A DNA stretch of 61,810 nt from Sphingopyxis indica (lineage in GTDB: Bacteria > Pseudomonadota > Alphaproteobacteria > Sphingomonadales > Sphingomonadaceae): the NCBI RefSeq assembly GCF_900188185.1, contig NZ_FZPA01000017.1:1-61810 (forward strand), read 5' to 3'. Within the stretch, counting starts at the first letter, position 1. The number at the start of each line of letters is the position of its first letter. The notes below the pieces were generated by a model. That model was not told the DNA's origin and did not search any database. It was given only the letters and a program-made list of their open reading frames with translations. This document shows positions 9,028 through 17,305 of this stretch, piece after piece. A program made the position numbers and the translations under genes.

Positions 9028-9804
9028 TCATCCTATAACCTCGCTTGCCGGGCCGTAGCCTGCATCCTCCGGGATGGTCAGGATATTCTTGCCATCTCGC
9101 TGCAAGACCCACGGCAGGACAGGCACGATCGTGCGCGCCTGCGCGCGATCTACGCAGTCCGTAGCACTGTTCGCCTTGGACAACAGTTCCAGGTTCAGTC
9201 GGGTCGGGAAAATGACCGTGCGCTCGCCCGATTGCCCCATCTCCAGAGCACGATTTGGTGACAGCCATTCGGCATCTACCGTCTCATAGCCATCGCACGC
9301 GGCAATTTGGCGTTCCGGGGCTCGAGCGACGTAGAACCAGGTGTCGAACCGCTTCTTCATGAAGACCGGGGTAATCCACCGGGCAAAATCGGTGAGGCTA
9401 TCGAGCCGCAAGATCACATCGGACTCCCGGACGACATCGAGGAACGATCTTTCCCCCTGTTCGACTGCCCGGCGGCTGTCCGGGTCACAGGCCCCTTCGA
9501 AAGGGCTGCCATCGCGGTTGACCGCCAGCAAAATGCCAGCCTCCTCGTAAGCTTCGCGGATCGCAGCGATCTTTAAAATTCTCTGGGTCGTATCGACCTG
9601 ATCCCGCCCGTCGCAGTAAGCGGCCCATTCCTCCAGAGAATCATCGGAGTGGGGTTTCCCGCCGGGGAAGACCAGTGCGCCAGATGCGAAGTCTATCTGA
9701 TGATGTCGCTTCACCATGAGAACCTGAAACTCCGGTTCATCCCGCACCAGCAGCATGGTGGCGGCAGGCACCGCCTCGGCTGGTTTCTGTTCGGTCATTT
9801 CCAC
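9028..9804 (-). CDS. NUDIX hydrolase family protein
   Basis: A 258-residue NUDIX domain protein. The Nudix box is recognisable as FPGGKPHSDD followed, after an insertion of about 35 residues, by AAIREAYEEAGILL. The insertion between the glycines and the REx2EExG helix resembles the NUDT19 (RP2p) group, which hydrolyses acyl-CoA to acyl-phosphopantetheine and 3',5'-ADP in known members. That activity is an inference. The gene lies 71 bases after the UbiB-like gene on the same strand and may share its transcript. A palindrome follows the stop. Confidence 0.83.
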   Translation of the reverse strand: MEMTEQKPAEAVPAATMLLVRDEPEFQVLMVKRHHQIDFASGALVFPGGKPHSDDSLEEWAAYCDGRDQVDTTQRILKIAAIREAYEEAGILLAVNRDGSPFEGACDPDSRRAVEQGERSFLDVVRESDVILRLDSLTDFARWITPVFMKKRFDTWFYVARAPERQIAACDGYETVDAEWLSPNRALEMGQSGERTVIFPTRLNLELLSKANSATDCVDRAQARTIVPVLPWVLQRDGKNILTIPEDAGYGPASEVIG

Positions 9805-9875
9805 TCTTCTCCCTTGATGTAGCCAATATCGGTGCCGGGCGGCCGTGATCTAAGCGTTCAACGCGTATGGTCTTA

Positions 9876-11462
9876 TCAGTTCCATCTAGGAATGAGTGCT
9901 ATTCCCGCGAAAGCCAGAACAATGCCTGCCAGTAACAACGATTGGTCGGCCAGCAATGCGGCAGAGACGATCAATGCGGCGACCACCGGACCCTTGACGG
10001 GGGTGCTGCGGTCCTCTTCCCGCGTCAGATGGTTCAGGCTGGCTGGGTCGATGGACACCTGAATCGTACCTGATCGAGCGACCGAGGCAACGTTCTCGAT
10101 TAGCTCGGGCAGCGATGCCGAGAAATCAAGCAGCCCACTGCGGACCTTGGCCAAATGATCCCGCGCGGCTCCGATCGAAAATCGCTCGGCAAACAATTGC
10201 ATCACGATCGGCTTCGTTTCTTCGGCGATATTGTAGTCCGGCGCCAAAGAGCGAACGAAGCCTTCTGCGGTCAGCAGGGTGCGCAGCAAAATAGCGAGGT
10301 CGGGCGGCAATACGAGGCGATACTCGCGCAACAATCCGAAAACCCGATCGAAGATTGCCGAGAATTCAATCCCCGCAAGAGCTGTGCCGCGAAATTCCTC
10401 GATCAGCTCATCCAGATCCATCGCCAATTGCGCGCGGTCCACGAGTGGATTGCCTGCCCAGTCAAGCAGCAGATCGGCCACCTTGTCTATCTGATCGTTC
10501 GCGATAGCAAAAATCAGGCGGACGATTTCCTGACGCCGCGCGCCGCTGAGAAAGCCGACCGAGCCGAAATCGATGAAGCCTACCTGGTTCCCTTCCATCC
10601 AGAAGACGTTGCCGGGATGCGGGTCGCCATGAAACTCTCCGTTGAGAAGGATCATCCGTAGCACCGCATCGGCATAGCGCTTCGCGAACCGGGCATTATC
10701 TCCCTGACCAGTTGCCGGGGGCCGCGACGCAGGCTTTCCGACCAGGGCTTCCTGCACATTGATCGTCATGCCTGTAAGTTGCCAGTGGATCGCGGGGGTC
10801 TTCACCCCAAGCATCTCCAGATAACCGCCAATCCGTTCACAAGCGCGTGCTTCTGCCGCCAGGTCCATCTCCCGCGCTAAATTCTTGGCGAATGTCTGGA
10901 GGAACTGCACGGGTCGATAGCGGGCAATGTCGCTTGACCGACGCTCGGCGAGGCCCGCGAGCCGTGTCAACAGCCTCATGTCCGCCTCGATCCTGGGCGC
11001 CATGCCGGGTCGGCGGACTTTCACGATAGTCTCGCTTCCGTCCAGCAGGGTTGCGACATAAGTCTGCGCGATAGAGGCTGAGGCGATCGGGTTTCTCTCG
11101 AAAGCGGCGAATTCACATTCCCAGTCGCTGCCCCAAGCCGATACAATCACCGGTTCGATCTTATCGAACGGCAGCGGTTCCACCTGGTCGTGGAGAGTGC
11201 CGAACGCGGAAATCCAGGGTTGTGTAAACAGATCGCTTCTGGTCGCCAGGAGCTGGCCAAGCTTTATTCCGACAGGGCCGACATCGCGCAACAGCGCCAC
11301 CACCGATGCAGGACGCAAGTCCTCGGTATCTGGCTCCTTCTCCGAAACCGGCATAACGCCAAATAAGCTTCCGAGATTTTTCAGACCGTGCCGGGCGAAA
11401 ATCTGACCGAGTTCTGCTAGCCGCGTCAGTTCACCGACACTGTTTTCCAGATCATGCTTCAT
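9876..11462 (-). CDS. UbiB/ABC1 (AarF) family atypical kinase
   Basis: ABC1/ADCK/UbiB protein of 528 residues. The family KxGQ motif appears as KLGQLLATRSDLF. The alanine-rich nucleotide loop and VKVRRPGM lysine follow, and the catalytic region is NGEFHGDPHPGN with the metal-binding IDFG. Two hydrophobic helices at the C-terminus suggest membrane attachment, as in UbiB. Known members support ubiquinone synthesis or lipid export. I placed the start at the ATG at 11462, which overlaps the stop of the upstream MarR gene as ATGA, although five more codons are open. It is probably an accessory paralogue of chromosomal UbiB. Coupling to a MarR regulator suggests induced expression. Confidence 0.86.
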   Translation of the reverse strand: MKHDLENSVGELTRLAELGQIFARHGLKNLGSLFGVMPVSEKEPDTEDLRPASVVALLRDVGPVGIKLGQLLATRSDLFTQPWISAFGTLHDQVEPLPFDKIEPVIVSAWGSDWECEFAAFERNPIASASIAQTYVATLLDGSETIVKVRRPGMAPRIEADMRLLTRLAGLAERRSSDIARYRPVQFLQTFAKNLAREMDLAAEARACERIGGYLEMLGVKTPAIHWQLTGMTINVQEALVGKPASRPPATGQGDNARFAKRYADAVLRMILLNGEFHGDPHPGNVFWMEGNQVGFIDFGSVGFLSGARRQEIVRLIFAIANDQIDKVADLLLDWAGNPLVDRAQLAMDLDELIEEFRGTALAGIEFSAIFDRVFGLLREYRLVLPPDLAILLRTLLTAEGFVRSLAPDYNIAEETKPIVMQLFAERFSIGAARDHLAKVRSGLLDFSASLPELIENVASVARSGTIQVSIDPASLNHLTREEDRSTPVKGPVVAALIVSAALLADQSLLLAGIVLAFAGIALIPRWN

Positions 11463-11947
11463 CGGCTTTCTTCGCAAGTGTCAGCCTGCTTCTGATTCTC
11501 CGCAACTTTTCGAAGCATCGTACGCAGGAGGTCGATTTCAGGCGCAGACATTTCCTTCCAGAGAATTTCGTGGAGTCGATCAGCCGCTTCGCGCAGTTCT
11601 GGCCAGATGGTTCTTACTTGCTCGGTGAGGTGGAGGTTCCAAACTCTTCGATCGTGCGCCGCCCGCTCTCGCTCGATCAAACCTTTTTCAACCAAAACTG
11701 CGACAGCCTGTCCTATCGTCGCCGATTCAAGCTCAAGCAGGCGAGAAATCTCGGTCTGTGTTAGCGTAGGTTCCCTCAACAAGGACGCGATGATCCGCCA
11801 TTGTGTTTGATTGAGGTCGAGCCCCACGATCAGAGCGTCGAACGTCCGCCGAGCGGTCCTGTTCACCTCTTCTAGCAAATATAGAATGTCATCCTTTTCG
11901 TTGGGGGCGTAATCACGTATCTCATCTTTCGACATATGCTTATCCAT
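11459..11947 (-). CDS. MarR family transcriptional regulator
   Basis: A winged-helix dimeric repressor, about 162 residues from the chosen start (ATG at 11947; the ATG at 11935 or the open frame to 12046 are alternatives). The wHTH core is clear: NQTQWRIIASL, the recognition helix LTQTEISRLLELESATIGQAVAVL, and the wing VEKGLIERERAAHDRRVWNLHLT. It resembles the second MarR gene at 12254-12730 in layout (same DRRVW wing), so the two may have arisen by duplication. Its stop overlaps the UbiB-like start, so it probably regulates that operon. Confidence 0.87.
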   Translation of the reverse strand: MDKHMSKDEIRDYAPNEKDDILYLLEEVNRTARRTFDALIVGLDLNQTQWRIIASLLREPTLTQTEISRLLELESATIGQAVAVLVEKGLIERERAAHDRRVWNLHLTEQVRTIWPELREAADRLHEILWKEMSAPEIDLLRTMLRKVAENQKQADTCEESR

Positions 11948-12253
11948 CGCGCTATCTTGGAAGGCTCGCGCAAGCCTGGCGTGTTCAAGCTCAGCGTCGA
12001 CCATATTCGCTAGCAGTGCCGCCATGCAAACACTCGCTGATTTCACGCTACAGCAGAAATTGAATCCGAGGGTCGCTCGAGCTGATAAGGTACCGAACGG
12101 CGCTGGGTAAGTGCGAGGGCTCCGGCCACCTCGCCTGCCACGACTGCCGGGATCTTATGATCGCATGCGCTCGGCGTCCCTCATCTGAGCATAAGTCCCC
12201 CCTGAAGGGCAACGTGGGGTGCGAATGCGGGGCGCGGGCTCGATTTCGAGTGA
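11948..12253. other. Region between the two MarR genes, no gene recognised
   Basis: About 300 bases with only short, unconvincing frames. It should hold the promoter for the MarR-UbiB-NUDIX transcript. I see no clear operator-like repeat here. Confidence 0.4.
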
Positions 12254-12730
12254 TTATGGCTCGCTGCCCAGATTGTCATGCATCTTGGCCAGCGATCCGC
12301 GTAAGCGTTCCAGTTCCCCAAAACGGATCCCCCCGAGCAAGCGAGCATGCACCGCATCAGCTTCTACTCGCATCTTGGGAAGTAGCTCGATCGCGGCAGG
12401 GCGTAAATGAACCCGCCAAACGCGCCTGTCGTTCTTCGCGCTGCGTCTTTCTACCAGCTCAAGTTCTTCCAGGCGATCAATAGTCCGGCCGATGCTAGCG
12501 CGCTCTAGTTCCAGTTCCCGAGCCAGCTCTGTCTGGGTCATGCCTGGGCTCCGAAAGAGATAAGCCAATGCACGCCATTGCGTCCGCGTGAGCCCGAATT
12601 GTTCAACCGAAGAATCGACGGTCCTGCGCAAACGCCGGGTCACTTCCTCCATAAGAAAGAACAGCCGATCGGTATCGGTGAGGAAACTTGCCCCCTTTGT
12701 ATCCGGGTCATAGTCCGTCGTGGCCGCCAT
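12254..12730 (-). CDS. MarR family transcriptional regulator
   Basis: A 158-residue winged-helix repressor from the ATG at 12730 (MAATTDYD); the frame is open farther upstream, but only this start fits the family. The core reads LTRTQWRALAYLFRSPGMTQ, then a recognition helix TELARELELERASIGRTIDRL and the wing VERRSAKNDRRVWRVHL. It is divergent from an alpha/beta hydrolase gene with 76 bases between the starts. That gap contains repeated GTAAA/TTTAC half-sites, so it probably represses both itself and the hydrolase-thioesterase pair until an aromatic acid or CoA ester binds. Confidence 0.88.
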   Translation of the reverse strand: MAATTDYDPDTKGASFLTDTDRLFFLMEEVTRRLRRTVDSSVEQFGLTRTQWRALAYLFRSPGMTQTELARELELERASIGRTIDRLEELELVERRSAKNDRRVWRVHLRPAAIELLPKMRVEADAVHARLLGGIRFGELERLRGSLAKMHDNLGSEP

Positions 12731-12768
12731 CCTGGGCAACCTACCATAACCGATCAGGAAATAAAGCC

Positions 12769-12789
12769 GTTTACTGTAAACCGATTTAC
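12769..12789. promoter_or_regulatory. Candidate MarR operator (overlapping palindromes)
   Basis: GTTTAC-T-GTAAAC (12769-12781) is a perfect inverted repeat, and the same GTAAA pairs again with TTTAC across CCGA (12776-12789). Three TTTAC-type half-sites thus lie in 21 bases between the divergent MarR gene and the hydrolase gene, just upstream of the hydrolase AGAGG ribosome binding site. Placement and symmetry fit a MarR site; binding is inferred. Confidence 0.6.
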
Positions 12790-12806
12790 AATATAGAGGT
12801 TGCGGT

Positions 12807-13694
12807 ATGCAGTCGCAAACTTTCCATATCGGGGGAGATGGTGGCATCTCCATAGCAGCCGAAGCGACCGGAAATGCCGATGCTTTACCGGTCTTGCTCG
12901 CGCATGGGGGCGGCCAGACCCGTCACGCATGGAAACGTGTCACAGCCGATCTCGCCAATGCGGGATTCCGTGCGATCGCAATTGATATGCGCGGTCACGG
13001 CGACAGCGAATGGTCTGCCGAGGGCGCTTACGAAACGCGCGACTTCGCTTCAGATCTCGTTGCGATTGCTTCAAAAATAGACCGCAAGCCAGCGCTCGTC
13101 GGGGCCTCCCTTGGCGGGCTGGCCGGACTGATCGCCGAAGGACACCTTGCGCCGGGCCGCTTCGCGTCGCTCACTCTCGTCGACATCGCGCCGCGTATGG
13201 AAACGGGGGGCGTTATGCGCGTAGTCGGCTTTATGGAGGAGCACGTGGAGACCGGTTTCTCTTCACCCGACGAAGCGGCAGAGGTCATCGCGCGTTACAT
13301 GCCACATCGCCGCAAGCGCGGAGCCGGCAAGGGTTTACGGCGCTATCTGCGAGAGAAGGAAGACGGCCGCTACTACTGGCATTGGGATCCGGCCTTTATC
13401 CGCAACATTACGCTAGCCAAGCGAAGCGATCCGGCTCATCAGGAACGCCAATTTGATGCGCTGAACGATGCAGCCAGCAGGCTTTCGCTGCCATTGCATA
13501 TTATTCGCGGCGGATCGAGCGATCTGGTCTCCGAAGACGCGGTCGCGCAATTGCTCGAACTTGCTCCACACGCTGAATACACCGACATCGCAGAGGCAAC
13601 ACATATGGTGGTTGGCGATGCCAACGATGCCTTTTCGGCAGTGATACTCGATTTTCTCAAGCGTAATCACAGTGCGCAGGGAGCCGTTACATGA
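12807..13694 (+). CDS. Alpha/beta hydrolase
   Basis: A 295-residue alpha/beta-hydrolase fold enzyme. The oxyanion-hole segment HGGGQTRHAWKR is near residue 32, DMRGHGDS near 66, the nucleophile elbow VGASLGGLAGL near 100 (Ser in GxSxG), and the catalytic His in EATHMVVG near 270. Such enzymes include meta-cleavage product hydrolases, lactonases and esterases. It is tempting to link it to the LigAB pathway at 4-7 kb, which lacks a hydrolase, but it is unlinked to that operon. AGAGG precedes the ATG. It overlaps the thioesterase start as ATGA and is probably controlled by the divergent MarR protein. Confidence 0.85.
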   Translation: MQSQTFHIGGDGGISIAAEATGNADALPVLLAHGGGQTRHAWKRVTADLANAGFRAIAIDMRGHGDSEWSAEGAYETRDFASDLVAIASKIDRKPALVGASLGGLAGLIAEGHLAPGRFASLTLVDIAPRMETGGVMRVVGFMEEHVETGFSSPDEAAEVIARYMPHRRKRGAGKGLRRYLREKEDGRYYWHWDPAFIRNITLAKRSDPAHQERQFDALNDAASRLSLPLHIIRGGSSDLVSEDAVAQLLELAPHAEYTDIAEATHMVVGDANDAFSAVILDFLKRNHSAQGAVT

Positions 13695-14104
13695 CCGATA
13701 ATCCGACAAGGATCGATCCTAAGCGCCTCGAAGAGATCCTGCAGATTGCCCCGTTTCACCGGTGGCTTGGCCTCACTTTACGGTCATGTTCGAGCGAGCA
13801 GCTTGAACTGGAGATGCCTTGGCGCGACGAGATCGTGTCAAACCCGGCAATCGGTTCAGCGCATGGCGGCGTGCTCGCCTCTCTGATCGATTTAACCGGG
13901 CTCTACACCTTATTGTCGCAAGGTACAGGGGCCAAGGCGACCGCCGATCTGAGGGTCGACTACCACCGCCCGGCAACCTCGGGACCACTCGTAGCATCGG
14001 GCAAAATAATCAAGATCGGTAAAACTATCTCGGTCGCTGAAACACGTGTATACGGTCCTACTGGCAACCTTTTGGCTAGCGGCCGCGGTGCCTACGTATG
14101 CTAG
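13691..14104 (+). CDS. PaaI-type hotdog-fold acyl-CoA thioesterase
   Basis: A 137-residue single hotdog domain protein. The core helix and loop SAHGGVLASLIDLTGLYTLL holds the conserved His-Gly-Gly and the acidic residue (Asp) used by PaaI/4HBT-type thioesterases. DLRVDYHRPA in the middle and AETRVYGPTG at the end are also typical. It probably hydrolyses an aryl- or acyl-CoA ester, and pairs with the alpha/beta hydrolase through the four-base overlap. Translation ends 120 bases before the IS3 element. A hairpin (arms 14145-14152 and 14162-14169) follows the gene but lacks a T tract. Confidence 0.85.
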   Translation: MTDNPTRIDPKRLEEILQIAPFHRWLGLTLRSCSSEQLELEMPWRDEIVSNPAIGSAHGGVLASLIDLTGLYTLLSQGTGAKATADLRVDYHRPATSGPLVASGKIIKIGKTISVAETRVYGPTGNLLASGRGAYVC

Positions 14105-14259
14105 CAGCGTTATCCTAATGGAACTAACTGCAGGGCGAAAATTAGCAGGTCTGTTCCTCGAAGACCTGCAAAATAGTCCCACGACTTTCAGAGCGATTTG
14201 CGTCACGATAGCCGCCTTCCAATGAGTGACGTGACCCCCTGATTTTCCCCCAGCTGGGA

Positions 14260-15141
14260 TTAGAGCCGAGCCGCGTTGTTGCGTATGAGCGAGGTTGAAG
14301 CAATGGGCTGCGCAGCGGAGCCCGTAGGGCGTGGCGAAGCAGGCCATTGCTTATCTAGTTCGGCGGCGAACGCCGCCGGTGTCGCGTAGCCAAGGGATGA
14401 GGGCGGTCTCTCTCGGTTGTAGTCTTCCACCCATACGGCGATCTCGACGCGGGCATGGGCCAGGCTGATGAACAGGGTCTCGTTCAGCAGTTCGTCGCGC
14501 ATGCGGCCGTTGAAGCTCTCCACGTAGCCGTTCTGCATCGGTCTGCCCGGAGCGATGTAATGCCACTCCACGCCAATCTCCTCGCACCATGCCAGCACGG
14601 CATTGCTGGTGAGCTCCGTGCCGTTGTCGCTGACGATCATGCCGGGCTTCCCACGCCGTTCGATCAGCGCGGTCAGCTCGCGAACGACGCGGCGACCAGA
14701 GATCGACGTGTCCGGCACCGCTGCCAGGCACTCCCTGGTCACGTCAACGACCACGTTGAGCACGCGGAACCGTCTTCCTGACGCCATCTGATCGTGCACG
14801 AAGTCGAGGCTCCAGCGCTGGTTCGGCAGGGCAAGCACCGGAGCAGGCGCTCTGGTCCCGACAGCCCGCCGACGACTGCGCCGTCGGCTGACAGCCAGCC
14901 CTTCCTCCTGATAGAGCCGCTGGGTCTTCTTGCGATTGATCATCACGCCCTCCCGGCGTAGCAGGATATGCAGGCGGCGATAACCGAACCGCCGACGCTG
15001 GTTGGCCAGCTCGCGCAGCTTCTCACGGAGCTGGGCATCATCGTCCTGCGTGGAACGGTAACGCACGCTCTTGCGATCGGCATCTATGACTCGGCACGCC
15101 CGCCGTTCGCTCATCCCGTGACAGGTCTGGAGATGAGCCAC
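14260..15141 (-). CDS. IS3-family transposase OrfB (DDE integrase catalytic domain)
   Basis: The 293-residue frame has the HTH_21 segment [17 protein letters not shown] and the rve core. The catalytic triad is visible as WSLDFVHD (first Asp), [10 protein letters not shown] (second Asp) and [18 protein letters not shown] (Glu). It is normally made as an OrfAB fusion by -1 frameshifting; upstream of the annotated ATG the frame is open through [15 protein letters not shown], as expected. The catalytic domain is intact. The very C-terminus (after [11 protein letters not shown]) runs toward the inverted repeat. Confidence 0.9.
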   Translation of the reverse strand: MAHLQTCHGMSERRACRVIDADRKSVRYRSTQDDDAQLREKLRELANQRRRFGYRRLHILLRREGVMINRKKTQRLYQEEGLAVSRRRSRRRAVGTRAPAPVLALPNQRWSLDFVHDQMASGRRFRVLNVVVDVTRECLAAVPDTSISGRRVVRELTALIERRGKPGMIVSDNGTELTSNAVLAWCEEIGVEWHYIAPGRPMQNGYVESFNGRMRDELLNETLFISLAHARVEIAVWVEDYNRERPPSSLGYATPAAFAAELDKQWPASPRPTGSAAQPIASTSLIRNNAARL

Positions 15142-15164
15142 AGCTTCCCGCTTCGCGGCGGGCG

Positions 15165-15332
15165 TCAGAACCCTTTTGCCAGGAGATCCTTCAGCGCTGC
15201 CTGGTCGAGCATCGAATCGGCCAGCAACCGCTTGAGCTTCGCGTTCTCGCTCTCGAGCGCTCGCAGGCGTCGAGCCTCGGACACCTCCAGCCCGCCGATA
15301 ATCTGGTCTTCTGAAAACCTCGTTCTCTTCAT
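15165..15332 (-). pseudogene. IS3 OrfA lacking its helix-turn-helix
   Basis: The 55-residue product starts [13 protein letters not shown] and passes directly into [20 protein letters not shown]. Full-length relatives have about 33 more residues between these segments, containing the HTH and the YxW motif. The reading frame is kept, so this is an in-frame deletion of roughly 100 bases. The leucine-zipper part and the C-terminus ([11 protein letters not shown]) remain. GCAAAAGGG near the end is a suitable site for the -1 frameshift into orfB. Confidence 0.75.
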
Positions 15333-15534
15333 CTCGTCCGTCCTTCCATCAGGGCCGGACGCTAATCGAGAATGGAGGAAAATCAGGGGTCACGTCAGCG
15401 CTCCGCGCCGCGCTTTAACTCGTCATTAGTATTTGACCGTCCCATCCTCGCCTTCTGTCCTCAAAACTAGGGAAGAAAGCGTCCACAAATCTAGGGCTAT
15501 TGGTCACGTAGGATGAGTCGGTCGCCGAGTTCCT

Positions 15535-16311
15535 TCACGATCCGACATCGTTTTTGACCTTTCCAAGGCTCGTAATAAGGGTATGCCGAATATCTTTCTT
15601 CGAGATTTTGCCGGTGGCAGTGTGCGGCAACTTATCAACGACAACCAGGTGGTCAGGTACGTGCCATTTGGAAGTCTTGCCTTCGTATTGGGCCCTCATG
15701 TCATCGTAGCTGAAAGTCGCGCCAGGCTTCAGGACCACCACCAGGGCCGGGCGTTCGTCCCAGCGGCTATCCGGCACAGCGACGATGGCAGCCTCTTTGA
15801 TCGCGGGATGATCTTGAGCGATGTTTTCGAGCTCGATGGATGATATCCACTCACCCCCAGACTTTATCAAATCCTTGTTGCGATCCACAATCTGTATGAA
15901 GCTATCTTTGTCAATGGTCACGACATCGCCGGTATCGAACCAGCCTGGGTGCTGCTCGTGAGTATCTGCGTCCTCGGCGTTGAAATATTGCGCGGCTACC
16001 CACGGACCGCGAACGAGCAAGGAGCCGATGCTTTTGCCATCGTGTGTTACCTCATGTCCGTCTTTGTCGGCAACGCGAAATTCCATCCCGAACTGTGGAC
16101 GCCCTTGCTTGCATTGCAACGCCAAACGATCCGCCTCCGGTAAGGCGAGTTGATGGGGCTTTAGCGCTGCGGAAAGGCCCAAAGGGCTGGTCTCTGTCAT
16201 TCCCCAGGCTTGGCGCACCTCAACGCCTTTGGACTGGAAACGTTTGATCATGTTGGCTGGTACAGCCGATCCGCCGATTACCACACGCTTTAGAGAGCCA
16301 AAACGTCTCCT
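15535..16311 (-). pseudogene. Acyl-CoA synthetase (AMP-binding ligase), 5'-truncated
   Basis: Only the C-terminal half of a fatty-acyl-CoA synthetase remains, about 258 codons out of the usual 540. It retains LKRVVIGGSAVP, the adenylate motif [25 protein letters not shown], the hinge [17 protein letters not shown] and the catalytic lysine region PHTATGKISKKDIR. Toward the N-terminus the match ends at RFGSLKR and hits a stop at about 16312. The deletion point therefore lies right beside the JAMM gene. The fragment cannot activate a substrate alone. It probably once belonged with the neighbouring hydrolase and thioesterase genes. Confidence 0.85.
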
Positions 16312-16355
16312 TCAGCTCACAAAACGTGCCCATCATGCCTGTCGAGGGATCGATC

Positions 16356-16892
16356 ATGATCGAGGGCATTCTTGTCGATCATGCAGCGGCAGAGAAAATG
16401 CTAAAATGTACGCGGCAGCATCGCCCGTTAGAAGCTGGGGGGCTGGTACTAGGGCTGCGCAAGGGTCTTTACCTTCATGTGACTGAGATCACCCGACCAT
16501 TGCCATGGGATCGACAAAGTTCGACGCGCTTCCAGCGCTCACCTAAGGGACACAGAATAGCTGCACTAAGGCGGTGGCGTAAATCCGGCGGAAAGATGGA
16601 CTGGATTGGCGAATGGCACAGCCATCCCGAATTTTCTCTTTCGCCTTCATCCATCGATATACGCAATTGGTATGACATCGTTAGACAGCGCAAAGCAGAG
16701 ATGATTTTCCCTATCTGCGACGGTCGAGAAACCGCCTTCTACCTTCAGTGTTGGGGTGATCGGGGCAAGGTCTTGCTCCGGCAAGTCGAGAAAGATGCGC
16801 TTGGCACTTTTTACCGCACCCCGGCTGCTATCAAGCGTCAGCTGCGCGAAACAGGGAACGAGGCTTATGGGCCAACCGTCGAGTTGCCTTAA
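16356..16892 (+). CDS. JAB/MPN (JAMM) metallopeptidase, orphan
   Basis: A 178-residue Mov34/MPN/PAD-1 domain protein. The zinc site is complete: Glu in EAGGLVLG, the His pair in EWHSHPEF, then SLSPSSID with the Ser and Asp at JAMM spacing (HxHPx7Sx2D). I chose ATG 16356, preceded by GAGGGAT; the frame is open from GTG 16326. In bacteria such small JAB proteins are deubiquitinase-like partners of E1/E2-like proteins, for example in type II CBASS and Bil operons, or act alone on ubiquitin-like proteins. No E1, E2 or nucleotidyltransferase is present. The gene sits between a truncated ligase and a dead IS, so partners may have been lost. Confidence 0.8.
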   Translation: MIEGILVDHAAAEKMLKCTRQHRPLEAGGLVLGLRKGLYLHVTEITRPLPWDRQSSTRFQRSPKGHRIAALRRWRKSGGKMDWIGEWHSHPEFSLSPSSIDIRNWYDIVRQRKAEMIFPICDGRETAFYLQCWGDRGKVLLRQVEKDALGTFYRTPAAIKRQLRETGNEAYGPTVELP

Positions 16893-17305
16893 CCTAACAG
16901 GCGAGCGCAACCACACTTTGCCCTGCTTCTGCGAACATCCGATTCGTGCACGAGCATTGGTAGGGCAACCCGCGAGCCGCAATTGAAACCAAACGATCAC
17001 AACAACCCGAGATCCTGAGCCTAACAGTAGTAACTCCCGCACAAACGGAAGTGCGCAACGACGAAAGATGAATCTCTTTCCTAAGGTTTAGAGCTGGCAA
17101 CAGAATCTGGGATGAAACGGCAGCATTCCGTGTCGGGCTTGCCAATAGAAGCCAGTCCGCTACCGGCCCTATTCTGTTGAAAAGCTCTGCTTGCAGTAAG
17201 GCTAAGTCGCTGATTCAGTGTGCCCCCCGTTAGCGCCTATGGCACAGATTTGAGGTTGTGAAGTAAGGAGGATTTGGGCTTCGTCGTAGTGACGAAGGAA
17301 CGAAG
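16893..17305. other. Non-coding stretch before a dead IS3 element
   Basis: About 410 bases without a plausible gene. The last 80 bases (from about 17225) form the leader of the following transposase gene, with AAGGAGG at 17266 and a short stem built from TCGTCGTAGTGACGA. The left end of that IS must lie here, but I could not delimit it. Confidence 0.45.

Larger units (their letters stand above)
14227..15399 (-). mobile_element. IS3-family insertion sequence with internally deleted orfA
   Basis: The element is bounded by near-perfect inverted repeats: TGACGTGACCCC(C)TGATTTTCC at 14227 onward, and the same sequence inverted ending at 15399. Inside, on the minus strand, are a shortened orfA (15165-15332) and a complete orfB. 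The symmetry extends through TGACG at both tips, so I cannot separate a target duplication from the ends. It separates the thioesterase gene from an acyl-CoA ligase fragment. The deletion in orfA may make it immobile unless helped by another copy. Confidence 0.85.

Noticed and set aside
14145..14169. Terminator after the thioesterase gene
   Set aside because: An eight-base stem is present, but no T tract follows and the loop is long.
16326..16892. CBASS or Bil operon
   Set aside because: Only the JAMM protein is present; no nucleotidyltransferase, E1, E2 or ubiquitin-like gene.
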